From the NCBI GenBank assembly GCA_020053475.1, contig JAGVNC010000043.1:1-54858 (forward strand): a stretch of 54,858 nucleotides of DNA, given 5' to 3'. Within the stretch, counting starts at the first letter, position 1. Every line of letters starts with the position of its first letter. The translations under genes were made by a program, and so were the position numbers. The stretch is from Candidatus Omnitrophota bacterium. Lineage in GTDB: Bacteria > Omnitrophota > Gorgyraeia > Zapsychrales > Zapsychraceae. The notes beneath the pieces were generated by a model, which ran no database searches, was not told where the DNA came from, and saw only the letters and a program-made list of their open reading frames with translations. Positions 8,041 to 17,467 of this stretch are shown here, piece after piece.

Positions 8041-9861
8041 TTAATCGACAACGTAATCCGTCGGGAAGGGCTTTGTCATCAGCTCGGAGGTGGCGGGGTT
8101 TTCTTTAAGATGCGCAATGAGGGCATCGACCCCGATGCGCCGGTGATAAGCGCCCAGGCTTTCGCCCTTATTGGCGTTCTTTTTATAAAATTTGAATAAT
8201 GTGTCGATCACAATCGCGCATTTTTCGCGAGGGACAGAGCGAAGGTACATGGCGTTGCCGTCGCTTGCGATCAGCGGCGTGCCTTGGAAGCGAGCTGTTT
8301 CATCGCCGAAGAGTTTAAACTGATACCGATCTACCCCTGAACCGACAAGCCCGATCGATTTGGTAGCCGGACGAAAGCACTGACGTTCACACCCGGTGAT
8401 GCCAATCGATTCCGCCATGCCACCCCAGCCCATCGTTTCAAGTTCATCGATGAGATAAGGCTCAAATTTTTCCGAATCGGTGTATGTTAAGCGGCACGTA
8501 TCGCGGCCAACGCAAGCCCCGGAAAGAAGGCGTAATGTTGAATAGGCTTTACCGTTTCTTTCCCCAAATCCATATTTTGCCAAGTCGGCTTCAAAATCTT
8601 TTTTGGACGCTTCGGGAATATTGACGAACAAAGCGTCCTGATTGGGCGTAATCAGGACTTCAATGGGATATTTATTCATGATGTCGCGCATCATCGTTTG
8701 TAATTTTCCGTTAGGCCCATAGTCGGTGATGCGGCCGTTTTCGATAAACGCGCCATACGCCCAAAGCCCGTTGGACGGTTGTTTAGTCCAACCAAGGTGC
8801 AGATGACGACCGCCATAATCAAGGTTCTCATTTGGTTTTTGCAAAGGAAACCCTACCATCGCGCTGACTTGATCGCGGTACCAATCGATCCCCATTTTTT
8901 TCACTACATATTTAACGCGGGCCCACCAGCGATTTTGCCGGTCGCCCCATTCTTGCTGGACTTTGACAACCGCATCCAAAACTTGGAGGAGCCGCGTTTC
9001 ATCAATTTGGCACAAGGGGAGCCCCAGAGCCGCAATGGTTGGTTTCCCATTGCGCTCGCCTTGGCCGCCACCGACGTAAATTTGGAATTTGGTGACTTTG
9101 CCGTTTTCCACAACTGGTGCCACCGATAAATCATTGGTACGCAACTCAACACAATTGTCCGGGACAAGTTTACCTGTTTTCGGATCTTTATGAATGGCAG
9201 AGAGAGCGATCTTAAATTTACGATTTAACAAACTGGGGCCGTATTCGAACGACTGCTCAGGGTTGCGCACGTATTTTGGGTCGATCGCGAAAATTTTAAT
9301 GAAAGGTTCCAATGGCAATTGGAAGTAAAGCCCCAGTTTTTGGGCCCAGGCATGCGCATTGTACACATCTGAAAAGCGCGAGAAAGGGCATCCCATGACA
9401 TTGCGGGTATTATCGCCGCCACCATTCAAACTGTTGTATCCGGATTCGGCGATGCGTTTAACAATTTCACCGACATGTTCTTTTTGAATCCAGTGAAATT
9501 GGATATTCTGACGGGTGGTCAGACGGATAGAAGGGTGCCCATCAGTGTCTTTAGTATATTTTTGCGATAACTCTTCAATGATGTTCCACTGTCCGCGGTT
9601 GAGAGGCCCGCCACCGGGGATACTAATGCGGATCATGTACATCCAATCCTTTTCTTCGCCGGTTTTGGCGCGGTCAAATTCAAGATAAATGCCTAAGGAT
9701 TTGGCCAGTTGTTCGGTTTCCCAGGCAATCTCCGGTTTGATTGGATCATTGAATTCATCTTTGATCTGCTGTTGGCGCAAATGGGCCGTTAACTTATTGT
9801 TTTCCTCACGGGAAAAATCAATGCGCGGTGTCTGAAAATTGGGGTCTAATGGTTTTTTCAT
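8041..9861 (-). CDS. Siroheme/[4Fe-4S] nitrite or sulfite reductase
   Basis: CVGRDTC (C-x5-C) and CERQC (C-x3-C) siroheme-FeS motifs; N-terminal NIR_SIR half-domain (GHPSIRLTTRQNIQFHWI). Confidence 0.92.
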   Translation of the reverse strand: MKKPLDPNFQTPRIDFSREENNKLTAHLRQQQIKDEFNDPIKPEIAWETEQLAKSLGIYLEFDRAKTGEEKDWMYMIRISIPGGGPLNRGQWNIIEELSQKYTKDTDGHPSIRLTTRQNIQFHWIQKEHVGEIVKRIAESGYNSLNGGGDNTRNVMGCPFSRFSDVYNAHAWAQKLGLYFQLPLEPFIKIFAIDPKYVRNPEQSFEYGPSLLNRKFKIALSAIHKDPKTGKLVPDNCVELRTNDLSVAPVVENGKVTKFQIYVGGGQGERNGKPTIAALGLPLCQIDETRLLQVLDAVVKVQQEWGDRQNRWWARVKYVVKKMGIDWYRDQVSAMVGFPLQKPNENLDYGGRHLHLGWTKQPSNGLWAYGAFIENGRITDYGPNGKLQTMMRDIMNKYPIEVLITPNQDALFVNIPEASKKDFEADLAKYGFGERNGKAYSTLRLLSGACVGRDTCRLTYTDSEKFEPYLIDELETMGWGGMAESIGITGCERQCFRPATKSIGLVGSGVDRYQFKLFGDETARFQGTPLIASDGNAMYLRSVPREKCAIVIDTLFKFYKKNANKGESLGAYHRRIGVDALIAHLKENPATSELMTKPFPTDYVVD

Positions 9862-9962
9862 GGTGGTTAAGGGTCCGAGGAAAGGGATTTATTCCCGCCT
9901 GACGAATTTTATTATATAATAATATCCGATAGGGGGTGAATGTCAATCTTTTTTGCCAATGA

Positions 9963-11057
9963 ATGATGAAAATTACTGATCAAGAACAGGATTATGTCGG
10001 CCGCTGGTGGCACAAGCAGGAAGACGGGCGGATTTTATGTACCCTTTGTCCTCGGGCTTGTATGTTGCAAGAAGGGCAGCGGGGGTTTTGTTTTGTCCGC
10101 CAAAATATTGGCGGGAAGATGGTGTTGACGACCTACGGCCGCAGCAGTGGATTTTGTATTGATCCTGTCGAGAAAAAACCTCTTAATCATTTCTATCCCG
10201 GGACAAGTATCCTTTCCTTTGGGACCGCCGGATGCAATCTGGGGTGTAAATTCTGCCAAAATTGGAATATCAGCAAATCTAAAGAGTGGGATCGGTTGAC
10301 CGATCAAGCTTCGCCTGAAAAAATTGCCCGTGTCGCGAAATCCCTTGGCTGCCGTAGTGTTGCGTTCACTTACAATGACCCGGTTATTTTTGCTGAATAC
10401 GCGATGGACGTAGCCGATGCCTGCCGTGCCCAGGGGGTCAACGCCGTGGCCGTTACGGCTGGGTACATGACGGATGAATCTCGCCCGGAATTTTATAGCC
10501 ACATGGATGCGGCGAATGTGGATCTCAAAGGCTTTACGGAAGATTTTTATCAACGACTTACCCTAAGCCATTTACAGCCTGTCTTAGATACGCTTGTTTA
10601 TCTCAACCATCAAACAAATGTTTGGTTTGAAATCACAACACTGTTGATCCCGGGAGAGAATGACAGTGACCAAGAAATCCATGCGATGAGCGAATGGATC
10701 ATGGCCAATTTAGGGCCGGATGTTCCGCTACATTTTACCGCTTTTCATCCCGATTTTCGCATGACCGATCATCCTCACACGCCAGCCGTGACATTGACTC
10801 GAGCGCGTAACATCGCCTTGTCCAAAGGGTTGCGCTATGTTTATACCGGGAATGTTCATGACCCACAAGGGTCCAGCACCTATTGCTATCAATGCAAACG
10901 CCGCATTGTCGAGCGGGACTGGTACGTTTTGGGCGAATACCACATCAAAAACGGCTGTTGCCAGTATTGCCAGGCGCCGATTGCCGGTCATTTTGAAGAC
11001 TGGCCCGGAACGTGGGGAGCGAAGCGCTTGCCTGTCCAATTATCCGAGTTCCCTTAG
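9963..11057 (+). CDS. AmmeMemoRadiSam-system (AmrS-type) radical SAM protein
   Basis: CNLGCKFCQNW radical SAM motif, CTLCPRACML N-terminus, C-terminal zinc-ribbon-like CYQC/CQYC. Confidence 0.88.
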   Translation: MMKITDQEQDYVGRWWHKQEDGRILCTLCPRACMLQEGQRGFCFVRQNIGGKMVLTTYGRSSGFCIDPVEKKPLNHFYPGTSILSFGTAGCNLGCKFCQNWNISKSKEWDRLTDQASPEKIARVAKSLGCRSVAFTYNDPVIFAEYAMDVADACRAQGVNAVAVTAGYMTDESRPEFYSHMDAANVDLKGFTEDFYQRLTLSHLQPVLDTLVYLNHQTNVWFEITTLLIPGENDSDQEIHAMSEWIMANLGPDVPLHFTAFHPDFRMTDHPHTPAVTLTRARNIALSKGLRYVYTGNVHDPQGSSTYCYQCKRRIVERDWYVLGEYHIKNGCCQYCQAPIAGHFEDWPGTWGAKRLPVQLSEFP

Positions 11058-11168
11058 GAATTTCGTCTTTAAGGAAATGCAAAAAAAACTTTTAAATTAT
11101 TGAAAAGCCACTATACTTAAGGAAAGCAAAAAAGCTTCAAAGTTCCAACGTTTTTTAAAAGATGTTAA

Positions 11169-11220
11169 ATGCTGCCGGGGCACGGATTTCAATAATAAAC
11201 ATTTAGGAAATATCGGAGGA
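11169..11220 (+). promoter_or_regulatory. Leader element copy 1, upstream of the CBS-domain gene
   Basis: Ungapped 41/52 match by hand count to 42786-42837; ends in CGGAGG RBS. Confidence 0.65.
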
Positions 11221-11228
11221 TGATGCGC

Positions 11229-11636
11229 ATGATTCCTGTGAAGTCTGTTATGACAACGAACGTTATTTTTGTCCGGCCGGAAACTCCCATTTATGAAGCC
11301 CTGGATATTTTGAGCAATAAAAAAATCAGCGGAGTGCCTGTGGTCAATGACCAGATGGAAGTCGTTGGGATCCTTTCCGAAAAGGATGTCTTGCAACTGT
11401 TGATTGATAAAGCTTTGGACGTAAAATCAACCGTTGATAACTACATGACACGGGAAGTGGTGAGTTTTACAGAAGAAGATGATATCGTGGCGATTTGTAA
11501 ATTTTTTATCCGTAGTTATATCCGCCGGGTCCCGATTGTCCGCGACAGCAAGCTGGTCGGGATCGTCAGCCGACGGGACATTGTCAACGTGATTTTGGAA
11601 GCCAAAAGCAAAATGTCGCCGCTGCGCTATGCCTAG
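11229..11636 (+). CDS. CBS-domain pair protein
   Basis: Two CBS motifs (ISGVPVVNDQMEVVGILSEKDVL; IRRVPIVRDSKLVGIVSRRDIV). Start could also be 11220 or 11223. Confidence 0.88.
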   Translation: MIPVKSVMTTNVIFVRPETPIYEALDILSNKKISGVPVVNDQMEVVGILSEKDVLQLLIDKALDVKSTVDNYMTREVVSFTEEDDIVAICKFFIRSYIRRVPIVRDSKLVGIVSRRDIVNVILEAKSKMSPLRYA

Positions 11637-11889
11637 ACGGTTTTTTAATGACGTAGATCCATTTATGTCTGCCAAAGAAACAGGTCCTCATCTTAACCCT
11701 GTCGTTTCAGCCTTTAACAAAATCCTCGACAGCAAGATCGCCGGCACGGCGGGGATCGTTTATCCTCGGGGCCCGGGATTGATCGATAAAATCAAACCCT
11801 TAGGGTACGCTTTTTTGGTTGTTTCACAGCCTCATGCCCAAGAGAATGCCGCTAACGAGGATTTCGCCTTTGATGATACAGAAACGTAA
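11629..11889 (+). CDS. Hypothetical protein, 86 aa
   Basis: Overlaps the CBS gene end; internal ATG at 11665 possible; no family recognised. Confidence 0.4.
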   Translation: MPRRFFNDVDPFMSAKETGPHLNPVVSAFNKILDSKIAGTAGIVYPRGPGLIDKIKPLGYAFLVVSQPHAQENAANEDFAFDDTET

Positions 11890-11935
11890 CCAACAAATGT
11901 TTTTAAAAAGTTTTAACATTTAACAAGGAGTTCCA

Positions 11936-12583
11936 ATGAACACGAAGAAAAGATGGATAATCATGTTCTTGAGTATCGGTTTTACTTTCGCAGGATTCAA
12001 TAATGTCTTTGCCCAAAACGAGATTCTCCCCCCGGGCATTCCTGCGCAAGATAATTCCGTGATGAATGAAGAAATGATTCTCGAAGAAATGGCTCAGGAA
12101 GGTGGAATGGTTGAAGAGGTTGTCATTGCACTACAAGCGACTGCCGCAATTGCCGGAACCGCCGAAGGTTCACCGATGACGGGGATGGTGGAGTTTTATG
12201 AAGAACCCAATGGGTTAAGGGTAGAGGCTCAAATTGCCAATGCTCCGGCGGGTACGCATGGATTTCATATTCATGAACATGGCAGTTGTGATGATGAAGG
12301 GAAAGCCGCTGGCGGCCATTTCAATCCTGCCGGTGTTCCGCATGGCCTGCTTGCACGCGATGGAGAAGATGCCGCTCATGCCGGGGATTTAGGGAATATT
12401 ATCATTAATGAAAATGGGCAGGGGGTATTGACCGGCTTTTTACCAGGGGTACGCGTCCAGGGCGGGAATATTAACGTCGCTGGTTTGGCTGTGATCCTCC
12501 ATGAAAAAGAGGATGATTTTGGCCAGCCGACAGGAAACGCCGGCGGGCGTATCGGTTGCGGGATTATTTCGCTAGCGCAATAA
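11936..12583 (+). CDS. sodC: Cu/Zn superoxide dismutase, secreted
   Basis: Signal peptide; GFHIHEHGSCDD, GGHFNP, HAGDLGNI, GNAGGRIGCGII. Confidence 0.95.
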   Translation: MNTKKRWIIMFLSIGFTFAGFNNVFAQNEILPPGIPAQDNSVMNEEMILEEMAQEGGMVEEVVIALQATAAIAGTAEGSPMTGMVEFYEEPNGLRVEAQIANAPAGTHGFHIHEHGSCDDEGKAAGGHFNPAGVPHGLLARDGEDAAHAGDLGNIIINENGQGVLTGFLPGVRVQGGNINVAGLAVILHEKEDDFGQPTGNAGGRIGCGIISLAQ

Positions 12584-12611
12584 ATTTAATCCTCAGGACA
12601 ATCTTTTTATT

Positions 12612-13154
12612 ATGCAATTCTCACCTGAAAAATCCGTCCTTTTGATCATTGATGTCCAGGGCAACCTTGCCTACAAGATGCATGAGAAAGACAAGTTGTT
12701 TCATAATCTTACCGGCCTTATTAAAGCCGCTCAAATATTAGAGATTCCGGTTGTTTATACTGAAGAAGCCCCAGAAAAGATAGGGAAGACTGTTCCCGAG
12801 ATGGCCCATCTTCTGGGTGGTGTTCCGCATTTCTCTAAAGATACATTCAGTTGCTGTGGTGAGCCTGCTTTTTTTACGCACCTCAAATCTTTTAAACGCA
12901 AACAAGTCATTGTGGCCGGGATTGAAACGCATGTCTGTGTTTTTCAGACGGCGCTCGATCTGGTTAAAAATAAATACGACGTGCAAGTTGTGGGTGATGC
13001 CGTGTCTTCCCGGATGGAGCAGAATAAAGAAATCGCCCTGGCCCGTCTGCGCCAAGAAAGCGTGACGATTACCTGCGTTGAAATGCTTGTCATGGAACTT
13101 CTTCGCACGAGTCAACATGAAAAGTTTAGGGATGTGTTGAGATTGATAAAATAA
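12612..13154 (+). CDS. Isochorismatase-family hydrolase
   Basis: LLIIDVQGNLAYKM and GIETHVCVFQTALDLV motifs. Confidence 0.9.
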   Translation: MQFSPEKSVLLIIDVQGNLAYKMHEKDKLFHNLTGLIKAAQILEIPVVYTEEAPEKIGKTVPEMAHLLGGVPHFSKDTFSCCGEPAFFTHLKSFKRKQVIVAGIETHVCVFQTALDLVKNKYDVQVVGDAVSSRMEQNKEIALARLRQESVTITCVEMLVMELLRTSQHEKFRDVLRLIK

Positions 13155-13160
13155 AAATTC

Positions 13161-13290
13161 GTCGCTCGTTTCTCGCCGCTTGTCCCGTGGAAGGCAAAGC
13201 CTTCCCGGGATTTTAAATCCCTGAAATCGCTTTGCGATTTCAGGGGATCGCTAGCAAAATTTGAGCGGCGATAGACAAGCGACGAGCGAC
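13161..13290. repeat. Nested palindromic repeat: outer inverted arms enclosing two hairpins
   Basis: Outer gtcgctcgt...cgcttgtc / gacaagcgacgagcgac; inner CCCG-T-GGAAGGC-AAA-GCCTTCC-CGGG (13184-13209) and CCCTGAAATCGC-TTT-GCGATTTCAGGG (13219-13245). Confidence 0.8.
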
Positions 13291-13308
13291 TTATTAAAGG
13301 AGTTCCCC

Positions 13309-15267
13309 ATGCCCCCCAAATCCAGCGCCTTAAGCAACACAATGGTTGACGCTTTGTTAGAAGAGCATCGGATCTTTAAGCCGAGTGCCGATTTCAAGAA
13401 AAAGGCTTTTGTTAAAGATGTTTCTATTTACGAAAAGGCCGCCAAAGATCCGGAAAAGTACTGGGCCGAGTGCGCCAAGCGCCTGGATTGGGTTAAGCCG
13501 TGGAGCAAAGTGCTCGAATGGAAGCCACCGTTTGCGAAATGGTTCGTCGGCGGGAAATTAAACGCCAGTTACAACTGTCTGGATCGGCACATTAAAAATG
13601 GTTTAGGGAAAAAGACCGCCATCCTGTGGGAAGGTGAACCTGGCGATTCACTGAAAATTACTTATGAAGAAGCCTCTAAGGCCGTCAATAAATTGGCCAA
13701 TGCCATGAAATCGTTAGGAATTAAAAAAGGCGATCGCGTGGCGATTTATATGCCGATGATTCCCGAAGCCGCGTACGCGATGCTTGCCTGCGCGCGGATT
13801 GGAGCGGTGCATACGGTTGTCTTCGGCGGATTCAGCGCGGAAGCGTTGCGCGAGAGGATCAATGACGCTCAAGCCAAACTACTCATGACTTCTGACGGCG
13901 GGTTCCGCCGGGGGAAAATCTTGCCTTTGAAAGACACCTCTGACCAGGCCGTGGAGGATTGCGCGTCGATTAAGAATGTGATTGTCGTCAAACGCACCAA
14001 AAATAATGTGGAAATGAAGCGGGGCCGCGACCATTGGTATCACGAACTTGTGGCCAAAGAAAAAGATGTATGCGCGCCGGAGCCCATGGATGTCGAGGAC
14101 ATGTTGTTTATTCTTTATACCTCTGGGACAACGGGGAAACCAAAGGGGATCATGCACACGACCGGCGGTTATATGGTTGGGGCGGACACGACGACCCAAA
14201 TGGTGTTTGACCTGCGCGACGACGATGTTTTCTGGTGCACGGCGGATATCGGCTGGGTCACCGGGCACACTTACTTTGTGTACGGCCCGATGTCGAATGC
14301 GGCAACGCAGGTGATGTACGAGGGCACGCCGGACCATCCCGAACGCGACCGTTTTTGGAAGATCATCGAAAAATACAAAGTCACGATTTTTTATACCGCA
14401 CCGACGGCGATCCGTTCGTTTATGAAATGGGGAACGCAGTGGCCGGAGAATTGTCATTTGTCATCGTTGCGGTTGTTGGGAAGTGTCGGTGAGCCGATCA
14501 ACCCCGAGGCGTGGATGTGGTATTACACCCACATCGGGAAGGAACAATGCCCGATTGTGGACACGTGGTGGCAGACCGAGACGGGATGCATTATGATTTC
14601 AGCCCTGCCAGGAATCACTGATTTAAAACCTGGGTCCGCGACAAGGCCTTTGCCGGGCGTCAATGTCGTCATCCTTGATGATGATGGAAAAGAAATTCAG
14701 CAGGGCGGCGGGATTTTAGGAATTACTCAACCTTGGCCGTCGATGTTGCGCGGGATTTGGGGCGACCCGGAGCGTTACAAGCAGACATACTGGAGCCGCT
14801 GGCCGGGGATTTATTTCCCCGGAGATGGGGTCAAGCGCGACAAGGACGGATTTTTGTGGCTCTTGGGCCGGGTCGATGACATTATGCTCGTGGCCGGGCA
14901 CAATATTTCAACGATGGAAGTGGAAAGCGCCCTTGTTGACCATCCCAGCGTGGCCGAATCCGCGGTTGTTGGGATCAGCGATGCCATCAAAGGCCAGGCG
15001 ATTGCAGGATTCGTCATTTTAAAAGAAGGGAATAAGCCAAGCGATGACATGATCAAGACGTTAAAAGAACATGTCGCCAAGAAAATTGGCGCCATCGCCC
15101 GCCCGGAGAAAATCCTTTTTACCCCGGAACTTCCTAAAACCCGTTCCGGCAAAATCATGCGCCGGCTCTTGCGCGATATCGCCGAAGGCCGCGCGCTGGG
15201 TGACGTCACCACTCTCGCCGACGTTGCCGTTGTGCAGAATTTGAAAGAGAAATACGAAGAGGCGTAG
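13309..15267 (+). CDS. acs: Acetyl-CoA synthetase
   Basis: [41 protein letters not shown]. Start revised to ATG 13309; the ORF-track start lies in the repeat. Confidence 0.95.
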   Translation: MPPKSSALSNTMVDALLEEHRIFKPSADFKKKAFVKDVSIYEKAAKDPEKYWAECAKRLDWVKPWSKVLEWKPPFAKWFVGGKLNASYNCLDRHIKNGLGKKTAILWEGEPGDSLKITYEEASKAVNKLANAMKSLGIKKGDRVAIYMPMIPEAAYAMLACARIGAVHTVVFGGFSAEALRERINDAQAKLLMTSDGGFRRGKILPLKDTSDQAVEDCASIKNVIVVKRTKNNVEMKRGRDHWYHELVAKEKDVCAPEPMDVEDMLFILYTSGTTGKPKGIMHTTGGYMVGADTTTQMVFDLRDDDVFWCTADIGWVTGHTYFVYGPMSNAATQVMYEGTPDHPERDRFWKIIEKYKVTIFYTAPTAIRSFMKWGTQWPENCHLSSLRLLGSVGEPINPEAWMWYYTHIGKEQCPIVDTWWQTETGCIMISALPGITDLKPGSATRPLPGVNVVILDDDGKEIQQGGGILGITQPWPSMLRGIWGDPERYKQTYWSRWPGIYFPGDGVKRDKDGFLWLLGRVDDIMLVAGHNISTMEVESALVDHPSVAESAVVGISDAIKGQAIAGFVILKEGNKPSDDMIKTLKEHVAKKIGAIARPEKILFTPELPKTRSGKIMRRLLRDIAEGRALGDVTTLADVAVVQNLKEKYEEA

Positions 15268-15270
15268 TTT

Positions 15271-15723
15271 ATGAATTTTTGGGACATCGATGAGGCCATT
15301 GCCCGATGGATGTATCGTTACGGGCGATTTCTTTTGAGAATATCATTGGCGATTATATTCATCTGGTTTGGGGCGCTTAAGGTTGTCAATATAAGCCCGG
15401 CGCAAGATTTGGTAACCAAAACCGTTTATTGGGTCGATCCCAAGGTGTTTATTCCTATTTTAGGGTATTGGGAAATTTTAATCGGCGTAGGGCTTTTGTT
15501 CCGCCGATTGATTCGTGTGGCGATATTTCTTTTGTTTTTACAAATGCCGGGAACAGTTTTGCCGTTATTTATTTTGCCGAATGTATGTTTTACGCAATTT
15601 CCTTTTGGCCTTACCATGGAAGGCCAGTATATTATCAAGAATCTTGTCTTGATCAGTGCGGCGCTTGTGATCGGCGGGACTGTCCGCGGCCGTGAGAACG
15701 CCGATCCATTGGTAAAAGTATAA
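15271..15723 (+). CDS. DoxX-like membrane protein
   Basis: Four hydrophobic segments; LLRISLAIIFIWFGALKV. Confidence 0.6.
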   Translation: MNFWDIDEAIARWMYRYGRFLLRISLAIIFIWFGALKVVNISPAQDLVTKTVYWVDPKVFIPILGYWEILIGVGLLFRRLIRVAIFLLFLQMPGTVLPLFILPNVCFTQFPFGLTMEGQYIIKNLVLISAALVIGGTVRGRENADPLVKV

Positions 15724-15739
15724 GATTGGCATTGGCCAG

Positions 15740-15761
15740 ATTCTCGCCGCGCGGCGAGAAT
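15740..15761. repeat. Perfect 22-bp palindrome ATTCTCGCCGCGCGGCGAGAAT
   Basis: Exact self-complementarity by direct reading. Confidence 0.85.
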
Positions 15762-15823
15762 TGTAGTGTAAAACACTGAAGATTGAATTCGCGCCATTCC
15801 GCACGAATTGACATTTATCCAAA

Positions 15824-17467
15824 TTGATCCTCATGCCGCAGAATCGTTTTCTACTTTTCATTCTTCTGGTTCTCACATTTTTCGTCTACCAGCCGGGGTT
15901 GAATAAACAATTTCTGAACTGGGACGACGAAATCCACATTACACAGAATCCGCAGGTGATTTCGCTGGCCCTATCTAATATCCGTGATATTTTTACCCAG
16001 ACTGTTAACCGCACATATATTCCCTTAACAACACTGTCGTTTGCCATCGAGCATCAATTTTTCGGGTTTAATTCGTTTGTTTTCGCTGTTACGAATGTGC
16101 TTTTGCACGCGGCCGTTGTTGCGCTTATGTTTTTCTTGGCGTTGAAGATGGGATTATCCCGCGGCGCGGCATTTTTCGCCGCGTTACTTTTCGCGATTCA
16201 TCCGATGCATGTCGAGTCGGTGGCTTGGCTGACCGAACGCAAGGACGTTTTGTATTCTGTGTTTTATCTTCTGGCGTTACATCAATATTGGAATTATTTG
16301 GAGCGGGGAAAGAGGCAGTCGTATTTTTTGTCGATCCTTTTTGCTTTATTGAGCATGTTGTCAAAGCCAATGGCGTACAGCTTGCCGTTAGTCTTATTTA
16401 TTTTTGATTGGCTCTACGGGATGCGGGAAACCGTTCGCGGGCCCCTCCGCCCGGCGTGCCCGCCCCGGCAAGCCAAAGCGGCGGGCCGGGGGATCCTCCC
16501 GCTCACTGGTTTCCCGCATCACCTATTAAACAAAATCCCATTTTTTTTGATCGTTATCCCATTGGGATTAATTACGCATTTAGCTAATCGCCATGTTTTG
16601 ACCGTGAATGCCGACGTTGGCCGGGCATTTTTGACAGCCGTCTGGACATTTACGTTTTACATCCGCAAATTCCTTTGGCCGGAAAACATTTCGCCAATTT
16701 ACAGCTTGCCTGAACCGATCAGTCTGTCCAATCCTGAGTATCTTTTGGCTGCGGGGATCTTCGCCGCTCTAATTTTCTGCACGATTTTATTCCGCAGAAA
16801 TAAATGGCTAGTGTTCGCGGCCGTGTTTTACGTTGCATCCATTATTTTACTGATCCGTTTCAACACCGCCTCAGTTTTTACTGCCGTCCAGGACCGGTTC
16901 ATGTATTTGCCTAGTTTAGGGGTTTGTTTGTTGTTTGGTTATGTTGCGGACGACGTGCTGGAATCGTGGCGGAAAAACAAAATTGCTTTCCGGTTAGGTG
17001 TCGTTTACATCAGTTTAATGTTTTTGTCGCTTTCTTGGGCAGCGACTCAACGCGTTGAAACGTGGAACAATAATTTGACATTCTGGAATCACGTTATTAA
17101 AAATAATCCCACGATTGACTTCGCTTATTATAATAGAGGGAAAGCGTATGAAAAGCAGGGACTTGTCCCCGAGGCCTTGAGTGATTACACAAAGGCGATT
17201 GAAATAAATCCGCAATTCACGAAGCCTTACAATAATCGGGCAATTTTGTTCCAGAAGCAAAGAATGTATACTAAAGCGCTGGACGATTATCAGCGCCTCG
17301 TAGCACTCGACCCTAATTCTGTTTTGGTTTATTACAATCGCGGGCTGTTGTATCTGGAATTAAAAGAATATCCCGAAGCTCTTCGTGATTTTGACAAAGC
17401 AGTGGCGCTTAACCCAAATTTTGCCCCGGCACATCACGCCAAAACCCTGGTGCCCACAGTCCGATGA
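15824..17467 (+). CDS. Polytopic membrane protein with C-terminal TPR repeats (TMTC / O-GlcNAc-transferase-like)
   Basis: NWDDEIHIT..N, HPMHVESVAWLTERKDVL motif, multiple TM segments, three TPRs. ATG at 15833 also possible. Confidence 0.85.
   Translation: MILMPQNRFLLFILLVLTFFVYQPGLNKQFLNWDDEIHITQNPQVISLALSNIRDIFTQTVNRTYIPLTTLSFAIEHQFFGFNSFVFAVTNVLLHAAVVALMFFLALKMGLSRGAAFFAALLFAIHPMHVESVAWLTERKDVLYSVFYLLALHQYWNYLERGKRQSYFLSILFALLSMLSKPMAYSLPLVLFIFDWLYGMRETVRGPLRPACPPRQAKAAGRGILPLTGFPHHLLNKIPFFLIVIPLGLITHLANRHVLTVNADVGRAFLTAVWTFTFYIRKFLWPENISPIYSLPEPISLSNPEYLLAAGIFAALIFCTILFRRNKWLVFAAVFYVASIILLIRFNTASVFTAVQDRFMYLPSLGVCLLFGYVADDVLESWRKNKIAFRLGVVYISLMFLSLSWAATQRVETWNNNLTFWNHVIKNNPTIDFAYYNRGKAYEKQGLVPEALSDYTKAIEINPQFTKPYNNRAILFQKQRMYTKALDDYQRLVALDPNSVLVYYNRGLLYLELKEYPEALRDFDKAVALNPNFAPAHHAKTLVPTVR
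16420..16520. mobile_element. Palindromic GC-rich insert with 13-bp terminal inverted repeats, in frame within the TPR gene
   Basis: GATGCGGGAAACC (16420-16432) / GGTTTCCCGCATC (16508-16520), perfect; 60 of 75 inner bases are G/C. Confidence 0.65.

Noticed and set aside
10035-10553. 172-aa minus-strand ORF
   Set aside because: Antisense shadow of the AmrS-type radical SAM gene; no recognisable domain.
13879-14457. 192-aa minus-strand ORF inside acs
   Set aside because: Antisense frame of acs with no domain or RBS support.
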